Both the position numbers and the translations under genes were made by a program. A DNA stretch of 64,000 nt from Acetobacter sacchari (GTDB lineage Bacteria > Pseudomonadota > Alphaproteobacteria > Acetobacterales > Acetobacteraceae): contig NZ_JAFVMF010000007.1 of NCBI RefSeq assembly GCF_017377715.1, positions 159,360 to 223,359 on the forward strand. The letters run 5' to 3'. Numbering within the stretch: the stretch's first letter is position 1; each line of letters begins with the position of its first letter. This document shows, in pieces, positions 39,789 through 50,185 of the stretch. The notes under the pieces are model-generated. The model did no database searches and was not told the DNA's origin. It saw only the letters and a program-made list of their open reading frames with translations.

Positions 39789-39914
39789 ATGGCGAAGCGT
39801 AAGGCAAAAGACGACGCGCCGGTCATCAGCGTGCGCGCTCTGGTCTATATGCATGTGGTGATGTTGATCGTCGTCGCTTTGCTCGCCTGGCTGGACTGGT
39901 CTCTGCCCAACTGA
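39789..39914 (+). CDS. small single-span membrane protein, 41 aa
   Basis: The start giving MAKRKAKDDAPV has GGAG upstream. A basic N-terminus is followed by one hydrophobic helix (ALVYMHVVMLIVVALLAWLDW) and a short polar end, giving a likely type II or tail membrane peptide. No family was recognised. It is a plausible separate gene rather than an extension of the longer frame from 39717. Confidence 0.45.
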   Translation: MAKRKAKDDAPVISVRALVYMHVVMLIVVALLAWLDWSLPN

Positions 39915-40190
39915 TCGAGCAGTCTGACGCTGGGGGGCGGCCCTTCGCTTGTGGCTGGCGGATGCGTTTCGATGATGACGCTTCTGCCTACGCGCCCGCG
40001 GCCCCGGCCCACGAAACTGGGTAGAGCCAGGCCGTTTATCCGGCTCTCGCCGTGTGGGGCCATCCACGCCTATGCGCCGAGGGACGCAGTCTGGCGCGTC
40101 AGCAACCTAAAGAAGCTGTTTAATCGGGTAAAACCGCAGCCAGACCAAAAGCTTGGGGTTGGCGTAGCAAAGACGCAATGAGAAGGGACG

Positions 40191-41144
40191 CTAGCTGGAC
40201 TGCAAATGATCGGCTGCAGGCTGGGGCGCCGCCTCGGGCGCGCCGAGACGGGGCACTCGTCCATGATGGCCGAAATTGACGACCCGCGCCTCGACAGCGC
40301 GAAGGCGACCAAAGATGTGGGATTTTATCGCCCCGACCCCGAGCGCGCTGCCGAGAAGCGGGCCAGCGAGATAAATCCAGAGCGACGTCCAGTTCCGATC
40401 AAAGAGCGCAGGCCCAAAAGATCTGGCGAAATTCGTGCTGTCTCCAGATATCCAGGCGAAGATCGGGTTCATGGCGAAGAAATAGATCGCACCGATCCAT
40501 GGAGCGATGAAATGCAGACGGGGTTTCGCCGCAGCATAGTAAATTGCCAGAATAAGGCCGAACGTGACGACGGTTTCGGTCGCCGCCACCCAGCCCGGGT
40601 CAAGCGTTGGATTAGGTAATGTGGCCGCGTAATGCCCGGCATGAACAAAGTTGCCCCAACCCGGTATCAAAACTGCGGAGGCTGCCACGCACGCGCACCC
40701 CGCGACTGCGCCAACAATTTGCGCGCAGCAATATCCGGTCAGATCGAGCGGCTTTAATTGCCCGCCAAGAGAGAACGCCAGCGATACGGAGGGACTGAGA
40801 TGCGCGCCGCTGACTTTTCCGAAGCGGGTCATGGCGGCCAGAGTTCCTGCCCCGCCGAAGCACAGGCCGCAAAGTGCAGTTTGCAGTAAGGGGCGCCGGC
40901 CGAGCCACGCGCCGACGGACCACGAGGGCGCGCTCAGCAGCGTGTTGGTCGTCACGCCGATAATCATCAGCACAGCCGTGGCGATCGCCTCGCAGGCGTA
41001 AAGTTTCCAGTGTAACGGGTGGTCCGGATGCGGCTCTCCGGCCAAAGGGCGGTCCTCAAGCTCCTTCCGGGTGAAGTGAATGTGCGGGAAATGAATATGT
41101 GGAAGTCGAGCATGGCGCGCTTCGTGGCGACGGTCGGTGTCCAT
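40191..41144 (-). CDS. aquaporin/MIP family channel with altered NPA motifs
   Basis: The 317-residue membrane protein shows the two MIP half-repeats. The first pore motif, normally NPA, reads SPS at 117-119 (SGAHLSPSVS). The second, normally NPARS, reads NFARS at 238-242 (TNFARSFGPAL). The N-terminal 45 residues are His-rich (HARLPHIHFPHIHF). The start giving MDTDRRHEAR is chosen; the frame runs to 41255. It lies directly downstream of arsC on the same strand. In Sinorhizobium meliloti an aquaglyceroporin (AqpS) beside ArsC lets arsenite leave the cell, so a metalloid exit role is likely but not shown. Confidence 0.82.
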   Translation of the reverse strand: MDTDRRHEARHARLPHIHFPHIHFTRKELEDRPLAGEPHPDHPLHWKLYACEAIATAVLMIIGVTTNTLLSAPSWSVGAWLGRRPLLQTALCGLCFGGAGTLAAMTRFGKVSGAHLSPSVSLAFSLGGQLKPLDLTGYCCAQIVGAVAGCACVAASAVLIPGWGNFVHAGHYAATLPNPTLDPGWVAATETVVTFGLILAIYYAAAKPRLHFIAPWIGAIYFFAMNPIFAWISGDSTNFARSFGPALFDRNWTSLWIYLAGPLLGSALGVGAIKSHIFGRLRAVEARVVNFGHHGRVPRLGAPEAAPQPAADHLQSS

Positions 41145-41271
41145 AGGGGCCGGGCCTCCCTGTCGATACGTTGATGAGTAATGACATGGCGTGGAAATGG
41201 CGGGGTTCCACGGGCTTCCGCCGCGAAGCCTTCCCCCGCTTTGCGATTTCTCCACGCGTGATGTTGTGAGA

Positions 41272-41637
41272 TCAGGCGGCGGGCAGAATCTCCGTTAAAA
41301 TGTCTGCCGGACGGCACAGGCGCACGCCGAGGGGCGTCTCGACTATTGGGCGGTTGATCAGCACAGGGTGCGCCAGCATCGCGTCCAGAAGCTCCTCTTC
41401 TTGGATGTCCGCGCGACCGAGGTTCAGTTCTTCCGCCAGAGCCTCCTTCGTCCGAAGCAGGCCTTTCAGCCCGACGCCGCTGGATCGGCCGAGACTGAGC
41501 AATGTCTCACGATCTGGCGGGGTTTTCAGATACTCAACGACGCGAGGAGAGAGACCTTCCGCACGTAGCCTTTCCAGCACCGTGCGGGACGTCCCGCAGC
41601 GGGGGTTGTGATAGATGGTGACTTCAGTATCAGGCAT
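41272..41637 (-). CDS. arsC: arsenate reductase (glutaredoxin-dependent)
   Basis: Reduces arsenate to arsenite using glutathione and glutaredoxin. The start giving MPDTEVTIY fits the family; the frame opens at 41661. The active-site Cys is in YHNPRCGTSRTVLERL. The Arg-rich region HPVLINRPIVETPLGVRLCRP matches the ArsC signature residues. Length (121) is slightly shorter than the 140 of plasmid R773 ArsC, with a complete core. No arsR or arsB gene is visible. The downstream aquaporin gene may provide the exit for arsenite. Confidence 0.92.
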   Translation of the reverse strand: MPDTEVTIYHNPRCGTSRTVLERLRAEGLSPRVVEYLKTPPDRETLLSLGRSSGVGLKGLLRTKEALAEELNLGRADIQEEELLDAMLAHPVLINRPIVETPLGVRLCRPADILTEILPAA

Positions 41638-41826
41638 GTTCAGATCCGGGGTAGCCGCCATCCGGTCAAAGTCGGGTGAGGCGGGGCGGGAACGATGACA
41701 GAAGGGAGGCGGCTGCAGAGCACGTCGCCCGTTGTCGGCGGCCTTTTGGGCCTATCATGAAAATCATCACGCGCCATGACGTGAGAATAGCAGACAGGTC
41801 GCATCAGACCTGATTATGCTCGCTCT

Positions 41827-43665
41827 ATGAGCACACAGCACAACCCGATCCGCCCCTCGCTCCTGACGCGCTTTTCGGTCGATCCCCTCCACACGATGAC
41901 GCGTCGGCTGGCGGCTGTCGCGTCGGGACGCGCCGCTCCGGATCTGGTGCTGACCGGTGCGCGGATATTGTCCACCTATTCTGAGAGAATGCTGACGGAC
42001 CGTGAGGTCTGGATCAGCGGCGGCCGGGTCGCGGCGATAAAGCCAGCGGGAAGCTGGCGGGTGACCGGACATGCTCCCGGCGTCGTCAGGGACGTGCAGG
42101 GCGGGATCTTGGCCCCCGGCCTCGTTGACCCGCATCTGCATATTGAAAGCAGCATGATGACGGCCTGCGCCTATGCGGAAGCAGCGCTGCTCAATGGCAC
42201 GACGACAATTTTTTGTGACAGTCATGAAATTGGCAATGTCGCGGATGTCGCGGGCGTCGAATGGATGCTTGAGGACGCGCGTCAGGCGCCGTTGAACGTG
42301 TTCCTGACCGTGCCAAGCACCGTGCCGGCGACGTCGCCCCAGTGCGAGACGGCAGGCGGAGACCTGACGCCGGAGAAGATCGGCGGAATTTTTGATCGCT
42401 GGCCGGAGGCGGTCGCGCTGGGCGAGAAAATGGACTTCGTGCCGCTTTGCCTCGGCGATGAACGCAGCCATGCGATCGTCGCGGAGTCGCTGAAGCGCGG
42501 TCGACCAGTCAGCGGCCATGTTTATGGACGGGAGTTCGTAGCGGCGTACGCCGCCTCCGGCGTGACGGACACGCATGAGGCGATCACCGGCGAGATCGCT
42601 GACGATCTGATAGAGGCTGGCGTGTGGGTCTTTCTGCGCGGCGGACCGCCGACGACGCCCTGGCATTCGCTGCCGCAAGCGATTCGGGCGGTTACGGAGA
42701 TGGGAGCGTCGCCGAAACGGATCTGCGTATGTACCGATGACCGCGACGCTGACGACCTGTTTCTGTTCGGTCAGGATTGGGTGGTGAGGCAGGCTGTGGC
42801 GGCGGGCCTCTCGCCGGAGGTGGCGTGGAGCATGGGATCGCTGCATGGCGCGACCCGCTTTGGCATGGAAAACGATATCGGCGGACTGGGCGGGGGACGC
42901 CGCGCCGATCTGGTGCTGCTTAACGATGCGCTGGAGGTGCAGGACACCTGGTATGGTGGCGTTCCGGTCGTTGAACATAAAAAGATCACGCCAGTTCTCG
43001 ACCGACAGCTTTCGGAGGCGCGTTATCGTTACCCGGACGCGGCCTACCGCACGGTAATTCTGCCGGAAATCGGCGCGTTGACGCCGGAGTTGCCCGCCGG
43101 CCCATGCCGCGCCAACGTGATCGGCGTTGGCGCGCAGGGCGAAATCCCGCTGAAGCATGAGGTTCTGGAACTGGCTGAGGCGCGTGCGTGGGAGCCCGTT
43201 CTGGACGCGCATGATCTTTGTTTCGTGACCATTCTCGAGCGTCATGGGCGCAATGGCGGCGTCGCGCACGGCTTGCTGCGCGGGTTCGGTTTGACGGAGG
43301 GGGCCGTAGCCAGCAGCGTGGGGCATGACGCCCACAACATTATCGTCGCCGGGCGGCATGAAGCGGACATGCGCCTGGCGGTGGAGACGATCCGCGATGC
43401 GCGCGGCGGCGTGGCGGTCGTGTCCGGTGGGCAAGTGAAGGCGCTGGTGGCCCTGCCGATAGCGGGGCTGCTGTCGGATGAGCGCGGCGGGGTGGTGGCG
43501 GCGCAGACTGAAGTCCTGAAGCGTGAATGGAGCGCTTTGGGTTGCACTCTGCCATATATGGGCTTCAATCTTATTCCATTGTCGGTCATCCCCGAGATAC
43601 GCATTACCGATCGGGGGCTGATTACGGTGCCAGCGATGGAGCAGATTCCGCTTTTCGAAAAATGA
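41827..43665 (+). CDS. ade: adenine deaminase
   Basis: Converts adenine to hypoxanthine and ammonia for purine salvage. The amidohydrolase-type metal site starts with [12 protein letters not shown]; other family segments are [63 protein letters not shown] and [13 protein letters not shown]. Length 612 is close to the family average, with about 30 extra N-terminal residues. It is divergent from arsC. A 764-residue open frame runs antisense through the gene and is an artefact of GC-rich codon use. Confidence 0.94.
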   Translation: MSTQHNPIRPSLLTRFSVDPLHTMTRRLAAVASGRAAPDLVLTGARILSTYSERMLTDREVWISGGRVAAIKPAGSWRVTGHAPGVVRDVQGGILAPGLVDPHLHIESSMMTACAYAEAALLNGTTTIFCDSHEIGNVADVAGVEWMLEDARQAPLNVFLTVPSTVPATSPQCETAGGDLTPEKIGGIFDRWPEAVALGEKMDFVPLCLGDERSHAIVAESLKRGRPVSGHVYGREFVAAYAASGVTDTHEAITGEIADDLIEAGVWVFLRGGPPTTPWHSLPQAIRAVTEMGASPKRICVCTDDRDADDLFLFGQDWVVRQAVAAGLSPEVAWSMGSLHGATRFGMENDIGGLGGGRRADLVLLNDALEVQDTWYGGVPVVEHKKITPVLDRQLSEARYRYPDAAYRTVILPEIGALTPELPAGPCRANVIGVGAQGEIPLKHEVLELAEARAWEPVLDAHDLCFVTILERHGRNGGVAHGLLRGFGLTEGAVASSVGHDAHNIIVAGRHEADMRLAVETIRDARGGVAVVSGGQVKALVALPIAGLLSDERGGVVAAQTEVLKREWSALGCTLPYMGFNLIPLSVIPEIRITDRGLITVPAMEQIPLFEK

Positions 43666-43833
43666 CCTCTGTCGGCCGAATGTTAAGGTGGTAACCAAAC
43701 GCGGCTTGACAGCGTTGTTTCTTCCATGAGCGGATGCTGAGGGCTCTGTCGGTGGTTTTCCGCGGTGATCAGGGTGAGCTGCCGTTGTGTGATGTAAGAC
43801 GCCTGCGGCGGATGAGAAGGAAAGAACAGTAAG

Positions 43834-44037
43834 ATGCCAACCGGTACCGTGAAATGGTTCAACGCCACCAAGGGCTTCGGCTTTATCGTTCCCGACGAAG
43901 GCGACAAGGATGTGTTCGTTCACATCACAGCGGTGCAGGCGGCCGGACTTCGGGGTCTCGTTGAGGATCAGAAGCTCAGTTTCGACCTGGTGACCGAGCG
44001 CGGAAAAGTCGCGGCCACGAATCTGCAGTTGCTCTAA
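43834..44037 (+). CDS. cold-shock domain protein
   Basis: The 67-residue protein has RNP1 (KGFGFI) and RNP2 (VFVHI) nucleic-acid-binding motifs, beginning [20 protein letters not shown]. Such proteins bind single-stranded RNA or DNA and ease translation at low temperature or in stationary phase. Upstream is a 170-base leader containing TTGACA at 43706. It is not possible to say if it is cold-induced. Confidence 0.95.
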   Translation: MPTGTVKWFNATKGFGFIVPDEGDKDVFVHITAVQAAGLRGLVEDQKLSFDLVTERGKVAATNLQLL

Positions 44038-44048
44038 AAGGGGCGCCG

Positions 44049-44354
44049 TCAGAGGCGGCATTCCGCCGTTCGGGGCGCCAAGCCTTTGGGGGGAGCGCGG
44101 TCCTTACATATGCCGTCGATATGGTCGGCGGCATTGTAGTAGACGTCCCGATAGTCCACGGCGACGGACGCCGAAGGCGGAAATGAGAGGCGGCTCCCCG
44201 CACTCATTTCGTCGCGAGGCACGGCGGATAGGCGTCGTGCTCCTGCGCCGTTCGCGAGGGTCAGCCCTGCCTGATTTTTGACTTGAGGCAGGACGACTAC
44301 AGTATGTGGCGCCTGTTTGCTGAGCGGCATGACGGGGTGTCGACGCCGTTTCAT
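44049..44354 (-). CDS. hypothetical protein, 101 aa, uncertain
   Basis: A basic, low-complexity product with no domain or signal peptide and no clear ribosome site. It runs toward the cold-shock gene. The reading frame may be chance. Confidence 0.25.
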   Translation of the reverse strand: MKRRRHPVMPLSKQAPHTVVVLPQVKNQAGLTLANGAGARRLSAVPRDEMSAGSRLSFPPSASVAVDYRDVYYNAADHIDGICKDRAPPKGLAPRTAECRL

Positions 44355-44486
44355 TGCTCGTGCAGCGCAATCAAAATTTCATGCTGGGTCAGGTCGAGCG
44401 AAACGCGCGAGCGCGATCAGTAAATTTTTAAATAAATTCAATAAAAACAGACACTTATCTTCGTCGATAAAAATCATCCACGATCC

Positions 44487-44515
44487 TTGACAGGGCCGGG
44501 GGGCGATCCTATCTC
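44487..44515 (+). promoter_or_regulatory. sigma-70 type promoter of groES-groEL
   Basis: TTGACA at 44487-44492 and TATCTC at 44510-44515 are separated by 17 bases. The CIRCE operator begins five bases further on, so repressor binding would block transcription. Confidence 0.75.
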
Positions 44516-44519
44516 AATC

Positions 44520-44546
44520 GTGGCACTCCCGGGGTGGGAGTGCTAA
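44520..44546 (+). promoter_or_regulatory. CIRCE element (HrcA operator)
   Basis: GTGGCACTC, nine bases, GAGTGCTAA: the right half is an exact match and the left half matches 7 of 9 positions of the TTAGCACTC-N9-GAGTGCTAA consensus. HrcA repressor binds here at normal temperature and releases during heat shock. It is placed just after the promoter of groES. Confidence 0.93.
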
Positions 44547-44632
44547 CGCACCGCGGCGTTAAGCGCGTGGCAAACGGTGGCGTTGCTTGATTCAAGAGGG
44601 CGCCGCCCCAGATATATGTGGAGCGATCCATA

Positions 44633-44926
44633 ATGACGAAATTTCGTCCCCTGCACGATCGTGTGGTGGTCCGTCGCCTGACGGGTGAAGAAAAGACGGC
44701 TGGTGGGATCATCATTCCCGACACCGCAAAAGAAAAGCCGATGGAAGGCGAGATCATCGCTGTTGGCTCCGGCGCTCGTAACGAGCAGGGCCAGATCGTG
44801 GCTCTGGACGTCAAGGCTGGCGACCGCGTCCTGTTCGGCAAGTGGTCGGGCACCGAGGTCAAGATCGACGGTGAAGACCTGCTCATCATGAAGGAAAGCG
44901 ACATTCTGGGCGTGATCGCCGCCTGA
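44633..44926 (+). CDS. groES: co-chaperonin GroES
   Basis: Heptameric lid for the GroEL folding chamber. The chosen start gives [20 protein letters not shown] and 97 residues. The mobile loop [19 protein letters not shown] and the C-terminal [12 protein letters not shown] are typical. It is 60 bases upstream of groEL and controlled by the CIRCE operator and promoter described above. Confidence 0.98.
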   Translation: MTKFRPLHDRVVVRRLTGEEKTAGGIIIPDTAKEKPMEGEIIAVGSGARNEQGQIVALDVKAGDRVLFGKWSGTEVKIDGEDLLIMKESDILGVIAA

Positions 44927-44956
44927 ACAAGGCAGGCTTCAGATCCCCCGTACTGA

Positions 44957-46627
<1,671 letters not shown>

Positions 46628-46654
46628 TCCAGTCGAACATACGGTTCCGAAGAG

Positions 46655-46683
46655 GGGAGGGCGATTTCGCCCTCCCTTTTTTT
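46655..46683 (+). terminator. rho-independent terminator of groESL
   Basis: GGGAGGGCG pairs with CGCCCTCCC around ATTT and is followed by a run of seven or more T. Confidence 0.9.
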
Positions 46684-46905
46684 ATGGCGATTATTGCGCG
46701 CGCGAACGCGATTACCTTCTGCTTTGCCGTGGTGATGGCGACAAATTATTTGCGCAATAAAAGCAAATGAAATTTCTAACGGGTCACTAGTATTTTTATC
46801 GAATTTATCGGCTTCGGGGCACGAAGGTTCGCGGCTCCGCGTCGATGTCGCCCAACGTAGGTCGGCGCACTGGATTGCATATTTAGAAGACGGGTGATTG
46901 CACTA

Positions 46906-46948
46906 ATTGTATGGTGCTTTGCGCAGGCAATATGTGCCAAATGTATGG
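46906..46948 (+). promoter_or_regulatory. candidate operator repeats upstream of the MocR-type gene
   Basis: ATTGTATGGTG at 46906-46916 and AATGTATGG at 46940-46948 lie just before or at the start codon of the regulator gene. The same 11-base word recurs 1.6 kb later upstream of the Nit1C operon. Such direct repeats are the usual binding sites of MocR-type regulators. Confidence 0.5.
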
Positions 46949-46959
46949 AATTTCGTCAC

Positions 46960-48363
46960 ATGTCATCTGAAATTTATCTGACTCATTGGAAAGATGAAAT
47001 CAGTCGCAGTCCCAACTCAATTTATCTGACGATCGTTGACGCGCTGGCGCTGTCCATCCGAAAGGGCGATTTGCGCGAGGGCGACAGACTGCCGCCGCAG
47101 CGAACGATTGCGGATTACCTTGGCACGAACCTTACCACCGTGACGCGCGCCTTCACGGAGGCTCGTCGTAGAGGGCTCATAGACGCCACGGTCGGTCGCG
47201 GGACCTTCGTCCGGGTGGGGGCAGGCGAAAGCCATTGGCGACATACCGGTCCGGCCGTGGTCGATCTGACCATGAACCTTCCCCCCATTCCGCAAGATCC
47301 GCCGCTTCAGCGCATGATCCAGAACGATATTACGGCTCTTCTGAAGCAGCAGGACCTGAACAGCCTGATGTCCTACCGGGTTACGGGCGGCACGATCGAG
47401 GAGCGTCAACTCGGCGCCAAATGGATCGCTCCTGCCATAGGGCAGCGGCGGACAGACGAAATTCTGGTCACGCCAGGCGCTCAGAGCGCGCTTGCGGCAA
47501 TTGTGAGCACACACACGCAGCCGGGAGACGTCATTGTCACCGACCGCATCGCTTATCCGGGAATTCGGACGATCGCGGCTCAGTTTGGTCTCATTCTCGT
47601 CGGCGTAGACAGCGACGTCGAAGGCATGGCGTCTGAGCAACTCGATCAGGTCTGCGCTCAGCATCACCCTCGGCTGCTGTACTGCATCCCGACAATTCAC
47701 AATCCGACAACGGCCACGATGTCTCTTCAAAGACGCAAGGATATTCTTAAAGTTGCTCAACGTCACCATCTTCACATTGCGGAAGACGACCCTTACAGCC
47801 TGTTGATGAACGACCCGCTACCCGCGCTGGCGGCGCTCGACCATAGTCGTGTCAGCTATATCGCGACGCTCGCCAAGACGCTCAGCCCGGGCCTGCGCAC
47901 TGCTTATGTCGCTCTTCCCAATGCGGATATGACCCGGCGCGTCACCGCCGCGATCCGTGCGATCGTGCTCACCAACGCCGGGTTGCTGAGCGCGCTTGCA
48001 GTGCGCTGGATGCAGACCGGGCAGGCCCACACGATTCTGCACGCTATTCAGAGAGAGCTGCGTCTTCGTCAGTCGATCGCCCGTAAGGTTTTGGGTGATC
48101 AGCACTGTATGAATCCCGATGGACCGCATGTCTGGCTGAAGCTTCCAGATTGGTGGGGGAGTGCGGACTTTGTGGCTTATGCCCGCAGACGAGGATTGGC
48201 GCTTGTCCCGAGCACTGTGTTCGCCATCAGCGGCGAACCTCCACAGCGTGCCCGTATCGCTCTGGGCAGTGCGCCGGACGCCGCCAGCCTTGAGGAATCT
48301 CTTCACGGGGTCTTGTCTATCTTGCAACACAAGCGCTCTCCCGGCTTCGCTGATATTGTGTGA
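46960..48363 (+). CDS. MocR-type transcriptional regulator (GntR winged helix fused to aminotransferase-like domain)
   Basis: The N-terminal winged helix (about 15-85) contains LALSIRKGDLREGDRLPPQR and TIADYLGTNLTTVTRAFTEA, typical of GntR/MocR proteins. The rest resembles a fold-type I aminotransferase, with VTPGAQSALAAIV and the PLP-binding Lys in ATLAKTLSPGLRTAYV (near residue 306). These proteins usually bind PLP or a related amine and control nearby genes. It precedes the Nit1C operon on the same strand, with candidate operators before both. An alternative ATG lies at 46945. The effector is unknown; it could sense a nitrogen metabolite of the operon's pathway. Confidence 0.88.
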   Translation: MSSEIYLTHWKDEISRSPNSIYLTIVDALALSIRKGDLREGDRLPPQRTIADYLGTNLTTVTRAFTEARRRGLIDATVGRGTFVRVGAGESHWRHTGPAVVDLTMNLPPIPQDPPLQRMIQNDITALLKQQDLNSLMSYRVTGGTIEERQLGAKWIAPAIGQRRTDEILVTPGAQSALAAIVSTHTQPGDVIVTDRIAYPGIRTIAAQFGLILVGVDSDVEGMASEQLDQVCAQHHPRLLYCIPTIHNPTTATMSLQRRKDILKVAQRHHLHIAEDDPYSLLMNDPLPALAALDHSRVSYIATLAKTLSPGLRTAYVALPNADMTRRVTAAIRAIVLTNAGLLSALAVRWMQTGQAHTILHAIQRELRLRQSIARKVLGDQHCMNPDGPHVWLKLPDWWGSADFVAYARRRGLALVPSTVFAISGEPPQRARIALGSAPDAASLEESLHGVLSILQHKRSPGFADIV

Positions 48364-48507
48364 CCGGCTTATTGCGAGCGGAACCGGTCAAATCGCTCAA
48401 CTCTGCGGTTGATCCGAGCGAGCGGAAAAAAATCAAGAAAGCACCGTGTTCACGAATTCGTGATAAAAAAAATACGTTGAAACAACAGTTTATAAGAATT
48501 GCGATAG

Positions 48508-48537
48508 ATTGTATGGTGTTTAATTCCTTATTGTATG
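48508..48537 (+). promoter_or_regulatory. candidate operator: two ATTGTATG repeats, 22 bp apart
   Basis: ATTGTATGGTG at 48508-48518 and ATTGTATG at 48530-48537 are in direct orientation exactly two helical turns apart. The first is identical over 11 bases to the copy upstream of the MocR-type gene. Confidence 0.55.
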
Positions 48538-48600
48538 TCAATGTTCATGCGAAATTGTGATGTTCATTTTGCATTGATTTTATTGTACCGATCTTAGTGT

Positions 48601-48609
48601 CCATACAAG
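48601..48609 (-). promoter_or_regulatory. candidate operator half-site, inverted
   Basis: CCATACAAG on the plus strand is the reverse complement of CTTGTATGG, the core of the repeats above. It lies about 100 bases before the first Nit1C gene. Confidence 0.4.
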
Positions 48610-48703
48610 ATTTTGCCGTAGAATTTTCCCGTGTCACGTTTGCTTCGGCAACGCGGTCGGCCCCGGCGCTTCGCCGGAGACCGCATTACACGGGAGAAAT
48701 GTC

Positions 48704-49186
48704 ATGCCAAAAGTCGAGCACGCTCCGCATAAAGATGGTGATTGTTTCGTCAATTATGAAAACAAGGTTTTCGAGGACGTCAAAGCGCAGCCCGGCGAGA
48801 AAGCGCTCGTCACTTTCCATACCATGGCCAACGAGGGTTCGGTTGGGTTCGTAAATCTTCTTCAGGCTACACGTCTGATTCGGAAGGGATTCGAAACGTC
48901 GGTATTGCTGTACGGACCGGGCGTCACCCTTGGCGTGCAGCGCGGCTTTCCCCGTCTTGGTGACGAGGCCTTTCCGGGGCACATGAACTGCAACAACCAG
49001 ATTGCGAAAATACTTGAAGAGGGCGGAAAAGTTTACGCCTGCCGTTTCGCGCTTCAGGCTCTATACGGTTACGGCGAACAAAATCTGATCCCGGGCATCA
49101 CGCCGATCAACCCGCAGGATGTACTCGACATCATCCTACTGGCCCGGCGAGACAACGCTTTCATCCTCAATACCTGGACTCTCTGA
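48704..49186 (+). CDS. MSMEG_0572/Sll0783 family nitrogen starvation response protein (Nit1C)
   Basis: First gene of the operon, behind a clear GGAGA site. The 160-residue protein begins [20 protein letters not shown] and contains [21 protein letters not shown] and [17 protein letters not shown], which mark the Sll0783 family with a DsrE-like fold. In Synechocystis, Sll0783 is induced by nitrogen starvation and is needed for normal polyhydroxybutyrate accumulation; its biochemical role is not known. It is followed after 24 bases by the nitrilase gene. Cys residues in GHMNCNNQ and VYACRFA could carry sulfur, which is an inference from the fold. Confidence 0.88.
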   Translation: MPKVEHAPHKDGDCFVNYENKVFEDVKAQPGEKALVTFHTMANEGSVGFVNLLQATRLIRKGFETSVLLYGPGVTLGVQRGFPRLGDEAFPGHMNCNNQIAKILEEGGKVYACRFALQALYGYGEQNLIPGITPINPQDVLDIILLARRDNAFILNTWTL

Positions 49187-49210
49187 GGTCGGAAGGGAGG
49201 ACCGCAAGCC

Positions 49211-50185
49211 ATGTCACGCATCATTCGAGCCGCTGCTATTCAGATCAGCCCCGTCCTGGGTGACGACGGTCTGGGTACCGCCCGGAAAGTCTGTCAGGCC
49301 ATTCGTGACGCCGCTGGAAAAGGTGTGAAGCTGGCGGTCTTTCCTGAAACCTTTGTGCCTTATTACCCCTATTTCTCGTTCATCCAACCCGCTTTCCGCT
49401 TCGGCGGAGAGCATCTGGAGCTTTACGAACGCGCGGTTGTCATTCCCGGCCCGGTTACGGACATGGTGGCTGAAGCCGCCCGTGATACGGGCATGGTCGT
49501 CGTGCTGGGCGTGAATGAGCGCGATTTCGGCACTCTATACAACACACAGATCATTTTCGACGCGACGGGAGACATCCTGCTCAAGCGGCGAAAAATCACG
49601 CCTACCTACCATGAGCGTATGGTCTGGGGGCAAGGCGACAGCGCCGGCCTTAAAGTTGTCGAAAGCGCCGCCGGACGTATCGGGGCTCTGGCGTGCTGGG
49701 AGCATTACAATCCGCTCGCTCGTTATGCGCTGATGACCCAGCACGAGGAGATTCACTGCGCCCAGTTCCCGGGTTCGCTGGTGGGCCAGATCTTCGCTGA
49801 CCAGATGGAGGTGACCATCCGACATCATGCGCTGGAATCCGGCTGCTTCGTGGTGAACGCCACCGGATGGCTCACGGAAGAACAGATCAAGGAAGTGGCG
49901 CGTGACCCGGCGCTTGAAGGGCCGCTGCGTGGTGGGTGTTTCACCGCCATCGTTTCACCGGAGGGCAAACTCCTTGGCGCGCCGCTGACGGAAGGCGAGG
50001 GGATGGTGATCGCCGATCTCGACTTCGCCCTGATCACCAAACGCAAGCGGATGATGGATTCAGTGGGGCATTACGCACGTCCGGAGTTGCTCAGCCTGCT
50101 TCATGACCGGCGTCCGGCCCGAACTGTTCGCTATCCCGATGCTGACGCGAGACTTTTCTCTTCTGATGACGAGGTCACACAATGA
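49211..50185 (+). CDS. Nit6803 family nitrilase (Nit1C)
   Basis: A carbon-nitrogen hydrolase that turns nitriles into carboxylic acid and ammonia. The catalytic triad is complete: Glu46 in AVFPETFVP, Lys128 in [11 protein letters not shown] and Cys162 in [14 protein letters not shown]. Length 324 is typical of the bacterial nitrilases named after Synechocystis Nit6803. In this operon it is the second gene, and ends in a four-base overlap with the radical SAM gene. In Pseudomonas strains the homologous NitC is needed for growth on cyanide. The natural substrate here is unknown. Confidence 0.95.
   Translation: MSRIIRAAAIQISPVLGDDGLGTARKVCQAIRDAAGKGVKLAVFPETFVPYYPYFSFIQPAFRFGGEHLELYERAVVIPGPVTDMVAEAARDTGMVVVLGVNERDFGTLYNTQIIFDATGDILLKRRKITPTYHERMVWGQGDSAGLKVVESAAGRIGALACWEHYNPLARYALMTQHEEIHCAQFPGSLVGQIFADQMEVTIRHHALESGCFVVNATGWLTEEQIKEVARDPALEGPLRGGCFTAIVSPEGKLLGAPLTEGEGMVIADLDFALITKRKRMMDSVGHYARPELLSLLHDRRPARTVRYPDADARLFSSDDEVTQ

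Larger units (their letters stand above)
48364..48703 (+). other. Nit1C promoter region
   Basis: An AT-rich 340-base stretch containing the candidate operators listed separately. Apart from these and a ribosome site GGAGA just before the first operon gene, no RNA gene or other ORF was seen. I could not decide on -35 and -10 boxes. Confidence 0.45.

Noticed and set aside
41767..44061. A 764-residue open frame antisense to adenine deaminase
   Set aside because: The plus-strand adenine deaminase has complete family motifs; the antisense product is rich in Arg and His with no domain, typical of GC-rich shadow frames.
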